From the NCBI RefSeq assembly GCF_020819595.1, contig NZ_JAJHNP010000024.1:1-64000 (forward strand): 64,000 nucleotides of DNA, in the 5' to 3' direction. The DNA is from Streptomyces barringtoniae. Lineage in GTDB: Bacteria; Actinomycetota; Actinomycetes; Streptomycetales; Streptomycetaceae. Both the position numbers and the translations under genes were made by a program. This document shows positions 1-9,086 of this stretch, piece by piece; position 1 is the stretch's first letter, and the number at the start of each line of letters is the position of its first letter. Below the pieces are notes generated by a model, which was given only the letters and a program-made list of their open reading frames with translations, ran no database searches and had not been told where the DNA came from.

Positions 1-1095
1 CTAGGGCGCGTCCAGTTCCCCGATCTTCGCGTTCGACGCCTCCCGGCGGTGCTGCGCGGCGCGGGCCGTGAAGTCCGCGCTGCGCAGCACCCGTTGGACG
101 TTGCCCCAGGTCAGCAGGGCCAGCTCGGTGTCGGACCAACCGCGCCTGAGCAGTTCGGCGATCAGGTGGGGGTAGCGGGAGGCGTCGGCGAGGTCGCGGG
201 GGTGGGCGGCGCCGGAGTCGTAGGTGCCGGACAGGCCCACGCAGTCCGGGCCGGCCACGTCGCGGACGCGGTCGAGGTGGTCGGCGACGTCATGGACCGT
301 CGGCCCGGTCTGCTCGGCGGTCAGCGGCACCATGCACAGGCCCCTCGCCGCACCCAGCGAGGTGAGCAGTTCGTCGGGCAGGTTGGCCGGGTGCGGGCGC
401 AGGGCGCGGGCGGCGGAGCGGGTGCACAGTACCGGGGTCTTGGACAGCGCGAGGGCACGTTCGGTGGTGGCCCGGGAGGCGCCGGAGACATCGGCGAGCA
501 CACCGAGCCGGTTCATCTCGCGCACCACCTCCTCGCCGAACCGGGTCAGCCCCCGCTCCCCCGCCCAGGCCGTGCCCGCGAGCGTGAGCACGCGCAGGCC
601 GAGGGCGTGCAGGACGCGCAGGATGCCGAGGGAGTCGTCGAGCGCGGTGGCGTGCGCGGGGCCCAGCACCACGGCGACCCGGCCGCAGTTCCGGGCGTCG
701 ATGATCTGCCCGGCGGTGCGCACCCGGCGCAGGCCCTCCGGATGGGCCTCGATCACCGAGTTCGCCTGGTCCAGCTGTTCCAGGGTCGCGGTCGTCGCAC
801 GGTCACCGCCGGGGCCCTCGGGCAGGTGCAGCGACCAGAACAGCGCGCCCACGTGGCCGGCACGCATCCGGGGTATGTCGGTGTCGATGGCCGCCTCGCC
901 CAGCTCCAGGTCGTACCAGGGCAGATGGCGCAGGGCCCACGGCAGTCCGCTGTAGCCGTCGGCGACGGGGTGGGCGGCGAGCAGGGTGTGGGCACGCCGC
1001 AGGGACGCGGGCTGCGAAGGGAAGGGGTCCTCCGGCAGGGCGTCGTCCTCGCCGACCTCGGTCGTGTCCGGGATGTCGTCCTGGAGGTCGGCCAT
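1..1095 (-). CDS. M19 dipeptidase-like protein without zinc ligands
   Basis: 364-aa homologue of the renal/membrane dipeptidase (peptidase M19) next door at 1412-2599; the two align along their length and share blocks such as VREMNRLG. The neighbour's metal-site motifs are all changed here: GHND is GYSG, MGAEGG is LGPAHA, DLSH is DVSG, FSHSS is CTRSA and GGDYDG is SGTYDS. The fold is probably kept, but M19 zinc hydrolysis should be impossible, so a binding or regulatory role is inferred. The ATG at 1095 has GGAG seven bases upstream; open frame continues further upstream but looks non-coding. The stop TAG is at 1-3, so the gene is complete. Likely arose by tandem duplication. Confidence 0.85.
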   Translation of the reverse strand: MADLQDDIPDTTEVGEDDALPEDPFPSQPASLRRAHTLLAAHPVADGYSGLPWALRHLPWYDLELGEAAIDTDIPRMRAGHVGALFWSLHLPEGPGGDRATTATLEQLDQANSVIEAHPEGLRRVRTAGQIIDARNCGRVAVVLGPAHATALDDSLGILRVLHALGLRVLTLAGTAWAGERGLTRFGEEVVREMNRLGVLADVSGASRATTERALALSKTPVLCTRSAARALRPHPANLPDELLTSLGAARGLCMVPLTAEQTGPTVHDVADHLDRVRDVAGPDCVGLSGTYDSGAAHPRDLADASRYPHLIAELLRRGWSDTELALLTWGNVQRVLRSADFTARAAQHRREASNAKIGELDAP

Positions 1096-1250
1096 GGCGG
1101 GGCTCCGTACGTCGTCGTTGCTTACGCCGGTCGTGAGCTGCGTCGTGCTGGGTCGTATCGCCACGGTCGCACGGGGGGAAGGACGGCTTCCTGGTGAGTG
1201 GGGCGTTCGGGGGTACGAACGGTCAGGCGTCCCGCGCGGTGCGGACCACC

Positions 1251-1272
1251 CCGTCCGGGGTCTCCCGGACGG
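1251..1272. repeat. Perfect 9-bp inverted repeat between the dipeptidase genes
   Basis: CCGTCCGGG (1251-1259) and CCCGGACGG (1264-1272) flank four bases. It lies in the 316-bp gap between the two dipeptidase genes and could fold as a small terminator or attenuator. There is no T-run. I see no gene in the rest of the gap. Confidence 0.4.
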
Positions 1273-1411
1273 GGGTCGGTCGGGCACGACGGGCAGGAGC
1301 CGGCGGATCCTCTCGCAGCCCGGCCGCGTACGGCTCCCGGATGGTCCGGGACCGGTACTTCACGTACGTGGGCGGAGCCGCCGGCTGCAACGGCCACCCC
1401 GCCCCGACGGA

Positions 1412-2599
1412 TCAGGCGGGGCCGCCGTCCAGCGACTCGATGGTGGCATTGGACGGGGCACGGGTGGCCTGAAGGTCACGGGCCACGTCCTCCGCCGCGC
1501 CCAGCACCCGCACCGCGTTCTGCCAGGTCAGCTTGGCCAGGTCGGTCCTGGACCAGCCGCGGTGCAGCAGCTCGGCGAGCAGGTTCGGGTAGCCGGAGAC
1601 GTCGCTGAGGCCGTCCGGGGTGAAGGCGGTGCCGTCGTAGTCGCCGCCGATGCCCAGGTGGTCGATGCCGGCGACCTCGCGCATGTGGTCCAGGTGGTCC
1701 GCGACCGTGGACACCGTGGCGACCGGGCGCGGGGTGCGCTCCTCGAAGGCCGCGTGGATCTTCATCGCCTCGGGGCTGGTGTCGAGGTGGTGCAGGCCGT
1801 GGGCGCGCATGTTCTCGTCGGCCGCCGCCGTCCAGTCGACGGCCGCCTGGAAAACGAACTTCGGCACGAAGGTCACCATCGCCACACCGCCGTTGGCGGG
1901 CAGCCGCTCCAGCACGTCGTCGGGGATGTTGCGCGGATGGTCGCACACGGCCCGCGCGGAGGAGTGCGAGAAGATCACCGGCGCGGACGTGGTGTCCAGC
2001 GCGGCCCGCATGGTCGTGGCGGCCACGTGGGAGAGGTCGACCAGCATGCCGAGGCGGTTCATCTCGCGGACCACCTCGCGGCCGAAGGCCGAGAGGCCGC
2101 CGACCTTCGGCTCGTCGGTCGCCGAGTCCGCCCAGTCGTTGTTGTCGTTGTGGGTGAGCGTCATGTAGCGCACGCCCAGCTCGAACAGGCCGCGCAGGGT
2201 GCCGAGGGAGTTGTCGATCGAGTGCCCGCCCTCCGCGCCCATGAGGGAGGCGATACGTCCCTCCGCGCGCGCCGCCTCCATGTCGGCGGCGGTCAGCGCG
2301 GCCCGCAGATCGGCGGGGTGCCGGGCGATGAGCTGCCGTACGCAGTCGATCTGTTCCAGGGTCGCCGGCACCGCCCCGGGCAGGTCCGAGCGCACGAACA
2401 CCGACCAGTACTGCGCCCCGACCCCGCCCGCGCGCAGGCGCGGGATGTCGGTGTGCAGATGGGCGTCCTGCCGTACGGCGATGTCGCGGGCGGCGAGGTC
2501 GTAGCGGACCTGCTCGCGCAGCGCCCACGGCAGGTCGTTGTGGCCGTCGACGACCGGGAACTCGCGCAGCAGGGACCGTGCTTCGTCCAGTGAGGTCAT
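1412..2599 (-). CDS. Membrane dipeptidase (peptidase M19)
   Basis: 395-aa zinc dipeptidase of the renal dipeptidase family, which hydrolyses dipeptides including some with D-residues. All usual metal and substrate motifs are present in order: GHND near the N-terminus, MGAEGG, THNDNN, DLSH, FSHSS and GGDYDG. No signal peptide is seen, so it is probably cytoplasmic. It starts at ATG 2599, six bases after purE ends, so it is probably co-transcribed with purK-purE. The downstream paralogue has lost every metal ligand. Confidence 0.92.
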   Translation of the reverse strand: MTSLDEARSLLREFPVVDGHNDLPWALREQVRYDLAARDIAVRQDAHLHTDIPRLRAGGVGAQYWSVFVRSDLPGAVPATLEQIDCVRQLIARHPADLRAALTAADMEAARAEGRIASLMGAEGGHSIDNSLGTLRGLFELGVRYMTLTHNDNNDWADSATDEPKVGGLSAFGREVVREMNRLGMLVDLSHVAATTMRAALDTTSAPVIFSHSSARAVCDHPRNIPDDVLERLPANGGVAMVTFVPKFVFQAAVDWTAAADENMRAHGLHHLDTSPEAMKIHAAFEERTPRPVATVSTVADHLDHMREVAGIDHLGIGGDYDGTAFTPDGLSDVSGYPNLLAELLHRGWSRTDLAKLTWQNAVRVLGAAEDVARDLQATRAPSNATIESLDGGPA

Positions 2600-2605
2600 T
2601 GCCTG

Positions 2606-3139
2606 TTACTTCCCGAAGCCGAAGCCGCTCGACCCCTCGACCTTGGCACGAAGCCGCTTGCCCTTCTCGGCGGCCTGGTCGTTGAGGTCGTGCTGGAAGT
2701 CGCGCATCTTGTGCAGCAGGTCCTCGTCGTGCGCGGCGAGGATGCGGGCCGCGAGGAGACCGGCGTTGCGGGCACCGGCGACGGAGACCGTGGCGACCGG
2801 GACACCGGCCGGCATCTGCACGATGGACAGCAGCGAGTCCATGCCGTCCAGGTACTTCAGCGGCACCGGCACGCCGATGACCGGCAGCGGGGTGACGGAG
2901 GCGAGCATGCCGGGCAGGTGGGCGGCGCCGCCCGCACCGGCGATGATCACCTTCAGCCCGCGGTCGGCGGCCTGCTCGCCGTAGGTGATCATTTCGCGGG
3001 GCATGCGGTGCGCGGAGACGACGTCGACCTCGTAACCGATCTCGAACTCGTCCAGGGCCTTGGCGGCGGCCTCCATGACGGGCCAGTCGGAGTCCGACCC
3101 CATGACGATGCCCACGACGGGGCCGGCAGCGATGCTCAT
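2606..3139 (-). CDS. purE: N5-carboxyaminoimidazole ribonucleotide mutase (PurE class I)
   Basis: 177-aa class I PurE, which converts N5-CAIR to CAIR in de novo purine synthesis. The active-site segments are clear: GSDSDWPVM at the N-terminus (phosphate binding), SAHRMP (catalytic His) and the GAGGAAHLPGM loop. Its ATG overlaps the purK stop as ATGA, which implies translational coupling to the partner enzyme that makes its substrate. Confidence 0.97.
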   Translation of the reverse strand: MSIAAGPVVGIVMGSDSDWPVMEAAAKALDEFEIGYEVDVVSAHRMPREMITYGEQAADRGLKVIIAGAGGAAHLPGMLASVTPLPVIGVPVPLKYLDGMDSLLSIVQMPAGVPVATVSVAGARNAGLLAARILAAHDEDLLHKMRDFQHDLNDQAAEKGKRLRAKVEGSSGFGFGK

Positions 3140-4275
3140 TCGGTGATGGTGCCTCTCAGATAGCCGGCTGCGTGACGGGCGCGCTCCAGCACGTCGTCCA
3201 GGTCGTCGCCGTAGGTGTTGACGTGTCCGACCTTACGGCCGGGCTTCACGTCCTTGCCGTACATGTGGATCTTGAGCTTGGGGTCGCGGGCCATGCAGTG
3301 CAAGTACGCGGAGTACATGTCCGGGTAGTCGCCGCCCAGGACGTTGACCATCACGGTCCACGCGGCGCGCGGGCGCGGGTCGCCGAGCGGGAGGTCGAGG
3401 ACCGCGCGGACGTGGTTGGCGAACTGCGAGGTGATCGCGCCGTCCTGGGTCCAGTGGCCGGAGTTGTGCGGGCGCATGGCCAGCTCGTTGACGAGGATGC
3501 GGCCGTCGCGGGTCTGGAACAGCTCGACCGCGAGGTGCCCGACGACGCCGAGTTCCTTGGCGATGGTCAGGGCCATCCGCTCGGCCTGGAGGGCGAGGGA
3601 CTCGTCCAGGCCGGGCGCGGGGGCTATGACCGTGTCGCAGACGCCGTTCACCTGCCGGGACTCCACCACCGGGTAGGCGACGGCCTGGCCGTGCGGGGAG
3701 CGTACGACGTTGGCGGCGAGCTCGCGGACGTAGTCGACCTTCTCCTCGGCGAGGACCGGGACGCCGGCCCGGAACGGGTCGGAGGCCTCCTCGGCGGTCT
3801 CCACGACCCACACGCCCTTGCCGTCGTAGCCGCCGCGCACGGTCTTCAGCACGACCGGGAAGCCGTCCCCCTCGGCCGCGAAGCGGACCACGTCCTCCGG
3901 GTCGGCGACGATCCGGTGCCGCGGGCACGGGATGCCGATCAAGTCGAGTTTCGCGCGCATCACGCCCTTGTCCTGGGCGTGCACCAGCGCGTCGGGACCC
4001 GGACGCACGGGGATGCCGTCCGCCTCGAGGGCCCTGAGGTGCTCGGTGGGTACATGTTCGTGATCGAAGGTGATCACATCGCAACCGCGCGCGAACTCAC
4101 GCAGCGTGTCGAGATCGCGATAGTCGCCGATGACGACATCGCTCACGACCTGCGCCGCCGAGTCCTGAGGGGTGTCACTGAGAAGCTTGAACCTGATGCC
4201 CAACGGGATGCCCGCCTCGTGCGTCATACGCGCGAGCTGCCCCCCGCCGACCATGCCGACTACCGGGAACGTCAC
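3136..4275 (-). CDS. purK: N5-carboxyaminoimidazole ribonucleotide synthase (PurK)
   Basis: ATP-grasp enzyme of about 379 aa that carboxylates AIR with ATP and bicarbonate to N5-CAIR for PurE. The N-terminal nucleotide-binding loop GMVGGGQLARM and the ATP-grasp elements KTVRGGYDGKGVW and NELAMRPHNSGHWT are visible. I place the start at GTG 4275 because it puts the GGGQLA loop at the expected distance from the N-terminus; an in-frame ATG at 4323 adds 16 residues with no family resemblance. The stop overlaps the purE start. Confidence 0.95.
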   Translation of the reverse strand: MTFPVVGMVGGGQLARMTHEAGIPLGIRFKLLSDTPQDSAAQVVSDVVIGDYRDLDTLREFARGCDVITFDHEHVPTEHLRALEADGIPVRPGPDALVHAQDKGVMRAKLDLIGIPCPRHRIVADPEDVVRFAAEGDGFPVVLKTVRGGYDGKGVWVVETAEEASDPFRAGVPVLAEEKVDYVRELAANVVRSPHGQAVAYPVVESRQVNGVCDTVIAPAPGLDESLALQAERMALTIAKELGVVGHLAVELFQTRDGRILVNELAMRPHNSGHWTQDGAITSQFANHVRAVLDLPLGDPRPRAAWTVMVNVLGGDYPDMYSAYLHCMARDPKLKIHMYGKDVKPGRKVGHVNTYGDDLDDVLERARHAAGYLRGTITE

Positions 4276-4457
4276 ACCCCTAGCGTATCGGCCACGCCGG
4301 GGCGGCCCGATCGCGTCCCTCACACGAACTCTTACCGGTCGCTTTCCACCCTCTTTCCGATCTGTTTCCTGGTCTTGGGCTTGTGCACAGGCGACGGAGG
4401 ATTCACCCGGATAGCATGGCTGGGCTGACGAAACCTACCGACGGGAGCTGCACAGCC

Positions 4458-4964
4458 ATGGAACCTCGTTCCTCGGGGCTGCAACGGCTCGTACGCGAGG
4501 TGGCCAAGTTCGGCACCGTCGGCGTTGCGGGCATCTTCGTCAACCTCGGCGTGTTCAACCTGGTCCGCCACGTCTCCGATCTGCCGGTGGTGCGGGCCAG
4601 CATCATCGCGACGGTGGTCGCCATCGCGTTCAACTACGTCGGGTTCCGTTACTGGACGTACCGGGACCGCGACAAGAACGGCCGCACCAAGGAGCTCACG
4701 CTCTTCCTCCTGTTCAGCGCGATCGGCCTGGTGATCGAGAACGGCGTGCTGTACGCGGCGACCTACGGCTTCGGCTGGGACAGTCCGCTGCAGAGCAACG
4801 TCTTCAAGTTCGTCGGCATCGGCGTCGCGACCCTGTTCCGCTTCTGGTCGTACCGCACCTGGGTGTTCCGCGTGCAGCCGACGCAGGAGGCGGAGTCGAT
4901 CCTGGTGGCCGAGTCGAAGAGGCCCCACTCCGAGCCCGAGCCGAAGTCCCAGCGCGTTCCGTAA
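4458..4964 (+). CDS. GtrA-like four-helix membrane protein
   Basis: Small polytopic protein (168 aa from ATG 4458) with about four hydrophobic helices and the GtrA-family pattern: KFGTVGVAGIFVNLGVF in helix 1, FNYVGFRYWTYRDR after helix 2, and FRFWSYRTWVFR at the end. GtrA proteins are linked to transfer of lipid-linked sugars for cell-surface polysaccharides. ATG 4458 has GGGAG ten bases upstream; an in-frame ATG at 4416 would add 14 residues. It is divergent from purK and converges on the histidine kinase gene, leaving six bases between their stops. Confidence 0.85.
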   Translation: MEPRSSGLQRLVREVAKFGTVGVAGIFVNLGVFNLVRHVSDLPVVRASIIATVVAIAFNYVGFRYWTYRDRDKNGRTKELTLFLLFSAIGLVIENGVLYAATYGFGWDSPLQSNVFKFVGIGVATLFRFWSYRTWVFRVQPTQEAESILVAESKRPHSEPEPKSQRVP

Positions 4965-4970
4965 CCCGGA

Positions 4971-6242
4971 TCAGCGCACCGTCGGCCGCTCCTCCTCCGT
5001 CTTGCGGGCCGGCGGCGTACGCGAGAGGAACAGGCCGAACACCGGCGGCTGGGCCTGGAGCAGCTCCAGGCGGCCGCCGTCGGCCTCCGCGAGGTCGCGG
5101 GCGACGGCCAGGCCGATCCCGGTGGAGTTCCGCCCGCTGATCGTCCGCTCGAAGATCCGCGCGCCGAGGTCGGCGGGGACGCCGGGGCCCTCGTCGGTGA
5201 CCTCGACCACGGCCTGGTTGCCCGTGACCCGGGTGCGCAGCGCGACGGTGCCGCCACCGTGCATGAGGGAGTTCTCGATCAGCGCCGCCAGCACCTGGGC
5301 GACCGCCCCGGGCGTGCCGACGGCCTGCAGATGCCGCTTGCCGGAGCTGACGATGGCGCGGCCGGCGCTGCGGTAGGCGGGCCGCCACTCGGCGAGCTGC
5401 TGCTGGATGACCTCGTCCAGGTCGAAGGTGACGGCGGAGCCGGTGCGCGGGTCGCGGGAGTTCGTCAGCAGCCGCTCGACCACGTCGGTGAGCCGCTCGA
5501 CCTGGGTGAGCGCGACGTTCGCCTCCTCCTTCACGATGTCCGGGTCGTCCGTGAGGGTGATCTCCTCCAGCCGCATGGACAGCGCGGTCAGCGGGGTGCG
5601 CAGCTGGTGGGAGGCGTCGGCGGCCAGACGCCGCTCGGCGGTCAGCATGCGCCCGATCCGCTCGGCGGAGGAGTCCAGCACATCGGCGACCCGGTCCAGC
5701 TCGGGGACGCCGTACCGCTTGTGCCGCGGGCGCGGGTCGCCGGAGCCGAGGCGCTCGGCGGTCTCCGCGAGGTCGGTGAGCGGGGAGGCGAGCCGGTTGG
5801 CCTGGCGTACGGCGAGCAGCACGGCCGCGACCACCGCGAGCAGCGCCACGAGGCCGATGATCAGCAGGGTCCGGCCGACCTCGCGGGTGACCGCGGAGCG
5901 CGGCTCCTGCACGGTGACGGTCTCGCCCTCCTCGCCCTGCTGGCTGGCGTGGATGACATCGCCCTGCGGCTTGGTGCCGATCTCTATCGGCTGGTGGCCG
6001 GGCATGCGGATGACCGCGTACTGGTCCTTGGCGACCGGATTGCGCAGCACGCCCGCGTTGACGTTCTCCGCGGCGAGGATCCGGCTGTCCACGATGCTGG
6101 CCAGCCGCACCGCCTCGGAGTCCACCCGCTCCTGGGCGCTGTTGCTGATCGTCCGGGTCTCGACGATCACCAGGGAGATGCCGAAGACGGCGATCACCAC
6201 GAGGACGACGGCGAGGGTGGACTGGATGAGACGTCGGCGCAT
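4971..6242 (-). CDS. Two-component sensor histidine kinase
   Basis: 423-aa membrane kinase: helix at about residues 10-28, extracytoplasmic sensor segment to about 122, second helix at about 124-145, HAMP linker, then a dimerisation domain with the phospho-acceptor His at residue 212 in ADASHQLRTPL. The catalytic domain has an N box (ALIENSLMHGGG) and a G box (VTDEGPGVP). It lies 53 bp downstream of its response regulator on the same strand. The stimulus cannot be read from the sequence. Confidence 0.93.
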   Translation of the reverse strand: MRRRLIQSTLAVVLVVIAVFGISLVIVETRTISNSAQERVDSEAVRLASIVDSRILAAENVNAGVLRNPVAKDQYAVIRMPGHQPIEIGTKPQGDVIHASQQGEEGETVTVQEPRSAVTREVGRTLLIIGLVALLAVVAAVLLAVRQANRLASPLTDLAETAERLGSGDPRPRHKRYGVPELDRVADVLDSSAERIGRMLTAERRLAADASHQLRTPLTALSMRLEEITLTDDPDIVKEEANVALTQVERLTDVVERLLTNSRDPRTGSAVTFDLDEVIQQQLAEWRPAYRSAGRAIVSSGKRHLQAVGTPGAVAQVLAALIENSLMHGGGTVALRTRVTGNQAVVEVTDEGPGVPADLGARIFERTISGRNSTGIGLAVARDLAEADGGRLELLQAQPPVFGLFLSRTPPARKTEEERPTVR

Positions 6243-6295
6243 GTTCCGTTACCTGAGGTGATCACTGGCCCTGGGAAGGGCCCCCGGGGAGGGGC

Positions 6296-6973
6296 TCAGC
6301 TCTTCTCGAAGCGGAAGCCCACTCCACGCACCGTGGCGATGTAGCGGGGGTTCGCCGCGTCGTCGCCGAGCTTCTTGCGCAGCCAGGAGATGTGCATGTC
6401 GAGGGTCTTGGTGGAGGACCACCACGTGGTGTCCCAGACCTCGCGCATCAACTGGTCGCGGGTGACGACCCGGCCGGCGTCCCGCACGAGCACGCGCAGC
6501 AGGTCGAACTCCTTGGCGGTGAGCTGGAGTTCCTCGTCGCCCATCCACGCCCGGTGCGACTCGACGTCGATCCGCACCCCGTGCGTGGCCGGCGGCTGCT
6601 GCGGCTCGGCGGCACCGCGCCGGAGCAGGGCCCGTACCCGGGCGAGCAGTTCGGCGAGCCGGAAGGGCTTGGTGACGTAGTCGTCGGCGCCCGCGTCCAG
6701 GCCGACGACGGTGTCCACCTCGTCGGCCCGCGCGGTCAGGATGAGGATCGGCACGGTGTGGCCGTCGGCCCGCAGCCGGCGGGCGACCTCCAGGCCGTCC
6801 ATGCCCGGCAGGCCCAGGTCCAGTACGACCAGATCGACGCCGCCCTGCATTCCGGCGTCGAGCGCGGTGGGTCCGTCCTCGCGCACCTCGACCTCGTAAC
6901 CTTCCCGGCGCAGGGCGCGGGCCAGCGGCTCCGAGATGGACGCGTCGTCCTCGGCGAGCAGTACACGGGTCAT
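6296..6973 (-). CDS. OmpR/PhoB-family response regulator
   Basis: 225-aa regulator. The receiver domain has the acidic pair AEDD, phospho-acceptor Asp at residue 52 (VVLDLGLPGMDG), Thr 80 and Lys 102 (DDYVTKPF). The C-terminal winged helix has the OmpR-type LTAKEFDLLRVLV and a final VRGVGFRFE hairpin. It is the first gene of a two-gene unit with the kinase at 4971-6242. The peptide transporter on the other strand, 519 bp away, is a possible target by position only. Confidence 0.95.
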   Translation of the reverse strand: MTRVLLAEDDASISEPLARALRREGYEVEVREDGPTALDAGMQGGVDLVVLDLGLPGMDGLEVARRLRADGHTVPILILTARADEVDTVVGLDAGADDYVTKPFRLAELLARVRALLRRGAAEPQQPPATHGVRIDVESHRAWMGDEELQLTAKEFDLLRVLVRDAGRVVTRDQLMREVWDTTWWSSTKTLDMHISWLRKKLGDDAANPRYIATVRGVGFRFEKS

Positions 6974-7212
6974 GCAGTGATGGTAGACCGCCCGCGTGCG
7001 GTGCTGGGGTGTGATCGGTTCCAGGAACTCTTACCTTCGTACGCCGCCGGAGTGTCACTGGTACGGACCATCGCTCTGGGGATGCGATCGTAGGAGAGGC
7101 CTTCGATTCCGGTCCTGCGGTTCCTCCGACACCTGTGATCCGTGTCTCAAGTCCTTCCATATCCGGCAGTGTCCTGCCTTACAGTGACCTTAACGCCTGT
7201 AGTACACCAGGG

Positions 7213-7249
7213 GACCTTCGGCGGGCAGACGACGCTGAAGGTCTCTTTT
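7213..7249 (+). terminator. Terminator or attenuator-like hairpin ahead of the transporter gene
   Basis: GACCTTC (7213-7219) and GAAGGTC (7237-7243) form a 7-bp stem with a 17-base loop, followed by TCTTTT. It lies in the 518-bp gap between the response regulator and the transporter start and points toward the transporter, so it could be a leader attenuator. A second small repeat, GGCAG/CTGCC, lies near 7164-7177. I see no gene in this gap. Confidence 0.4.
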
Positions 7250-7491
7250 GTGTGCGGGCCGACCAAGATCCGTCCTGGTCTGCCTTGAAAGGAATGACCT
7301 CTGGCCGGGCTCCGCAGCGCATCGACGCGCGACGGGGCGTGGATCCCGGTGGTCGCCGTCCACCGCTTCCGAGACCCGGAGGCGGACTCCCCCCGGGCGT
7401 TGGGGGCGGACGGGCGGCCCTGCCGGTGCCGGCCGCACCCCCACCGGGCGCGCAACGCTCCAGCGCGCGTCCCGACCAGCAAGGAACGACC

Positions 7492-8997
7492 ATGGCGTCC
7501 AGCCTGACGAAGGACTCGGTCCGCCCGGGCACCCCCGGTTCCGAGAAGACCTTCTTCGGCCACCCCCGCGGCCTGGCCACTCTCTTCATGACCGAGATGT
7601 GGGAGCGATTCTCCTACTACGGCATGAGGGCTCTGCTCCCGCTGTACCTGGTGGCCCCGGGCGGCCTGCACCTGAGCGCGGGCACGGCGACCGCCATCTA
7701 CTCGGTGTACGTGTCGCTCGTGTACCTGCTCGCCCTGCCCGGCGGCTGGGTCGCGGACCGCTTCCTCGGCCCCCGCAAGACGGTCGCCGTCGCAGGCCTG
7801 ATCATCATGCTCGGCCACCTGTGCCTCGCGCTGCCCGTGGCCGCGAGCTTCTTCGTCGGCCTGGGTCTCGTCGCCATCGGTTCGGGTCTGCTCAAGGCCA
7901 ACATCTCCACGATGGTCGGCCACCTCTACAAGGGCCCGGACGACCCGCGCCGGGACGGTGGCTTCACCCTCTTCTACATCGGCATCAACCTGGGCGCCTT
8001 CGCCGCGCCGCTGGTCATCGGCACCGTCGGTGAGAACGTCAACTGGCACCTGGGCTTCGCCCTCGCCGCGCTCGGCATGGCGCTCGGTCTGGCCCAGTAC
8101 CTGCTGGGCGGCCGCCACCTGAACCCGAAGAGCAGCGAGGTCCCGACCCCGCTGTCCCCCGCGGAGAAGTCCGCCACCCTGCGCAAGGGCCTGACCTGGC
8201 TCGCCATCGCCGCGGTCTTCTACGGCGTCGTCGGCGGCACCGGCCACTTCACCCTGAACTGGGCGCTGATCCCGCTCACCCTCGTCGGTCTGCTCGTGCC
8301 GATCCTGGTCATCGCCCGCATCCGCCGGGACAAGGACCTGGACGCAGGCGAGAAGTCGAAGGTGTCGGCGTACATCTGGTTCTTCGTCGCCGCCGCCGCC
8401 TTCTGGATGATCTACGACCAGGGCGGTTCGACCCTGTCGCTCTTCGCGGACAGCTCGGCCAAGAACTCGATCGCGGGCTGGACGTTCCCGGTCTCCTGGT
8501 ACCAGTCGGTCAACCCGGTCATGATCATGGCGCTGGCCCCGGTCTTCGCCTGGCTGTGGCTGTGGCTGAACCGGCGCGGCAAGGAGCCGAGCACGATCGT
8601 GAAGTTCGCCTCCGGCCTGGTGCTGATCGGTGCGTCCTTCTTCCTCTTCCTCGCCCCGCTGTCGATCGCCGAGGGCGGTCACAAGGCCGCGGCGATGTGG
8701 CTGGTCGCGATCTACTTCGTGCAGACCGTCGGTGAGCTGACGCTGTCGCCGGTGGGTCTGTCGGTGACGACGAAGATGGCGCCGAAGAAGTACGCCTCGC
8801 AGATGATGGGTGTCTGGTTCCTCGCGGTCACCGCGGGCGACTCGATCACCGCGCTGGTGTCCAACCCGGCCGTCGGCGGCGTCAACCTCGACAAGATGGG
8901 CTTCGTCGCCCTGGAGGCCGTGCTCGCCGTCCTCGCCGGTGTGGCGGTGTGGATGTACCGCAGCAAGGTCAACAAGCTGATGGGCGACGTGCACTAG
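7492..8997 (+). CDS. Proton-dependent oligopeptide transporter (POT/PTR2 family)
   Basis: 501-aa inner-membrane transporter of the major facilitator superfamily, importing di- and tripeptides with protons. The POT signature EMWERFSYYGMRALL lies just before helix 1 and is followed by 12 or more hydrophobic segments; FYIGINLGAF matches the second PTR2 motif. ATG 7492 is preceded by AAGGAACGACC. Single-gene unit with a strong terminator at 9016-9053. The dipeptidases at 1-2.6 kb could act on imported peptides, but they are not linked transcriptionally. Confidence 0.93.
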   Translation: MASSLTKDSVRPGTPGSEKTFFGHPRGLATLFMTEMWERFSYYGMRALLPLYLVAPGGLHLSAGTATAIYSVYVSLVYLLALPGGWVADRFLGPRKTVAVAGLIIMLGHLCLALPVAASFFVGLGLVAIGSGLLKANISTMVGHLYKGPDDPRRDGGFTLFYIGINLGAFAAPLVIGTVGENVNWHLGFALAALGMALGLAQYLLGGRHLNPKSSEVPTPLSPAEKSATLRKGLTWLAIAAVFYGVVGGTGHFTLNWALIPLTLVGLLVPILVIARIRRDKDLDAGEKSKVSAYIWFFVAAAAFWMIYDQGGSTLSLFADSSAKNSIAGWTFPVSWYQSVNPVMIMALAPVFAWLWLWLNRRGKEPSTIVKFASGLVLIGASFFLFLAPLSIAEGGHKAAAMWLVAIYFVQTVGELTLSPVGLSVTTKMAPKKYASQMMGVWFLAVTAGDSITALVSNPAVGGVNLDKMGFVALEAVLAVLAGVAVWMYRSKVNKLMGDVH

Positions 8998-9015
8998 TCG
9001 TCCGGACCGGCCGAG

Positions 9016-9053
9016 AGAGGGCCGCTGCACCCCGGTGGGTGCGGCGGCCCTCT
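9016..9053. terminator. Bidirectional intrinsic terminator
   Basis: AGAGGGCCGC...TGCACCC pairs with GGGTGCGGCGGCCCTCT to give a long hairpin followed by TTTC. It sits between the converging transporter gene and the surface-protein operon and can serve both. Confidence 0.85.
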
Positions 9054-9086
9054 TTCATGTCAGGAGGGCCGGCCCTGTCAGGAGGG

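Noticed and set aside
986..2593. Plus-strand long frames over the dipeptidases
   Set aside because: Antisense shadows; the minus-strand genes have clear enzyme motifs.
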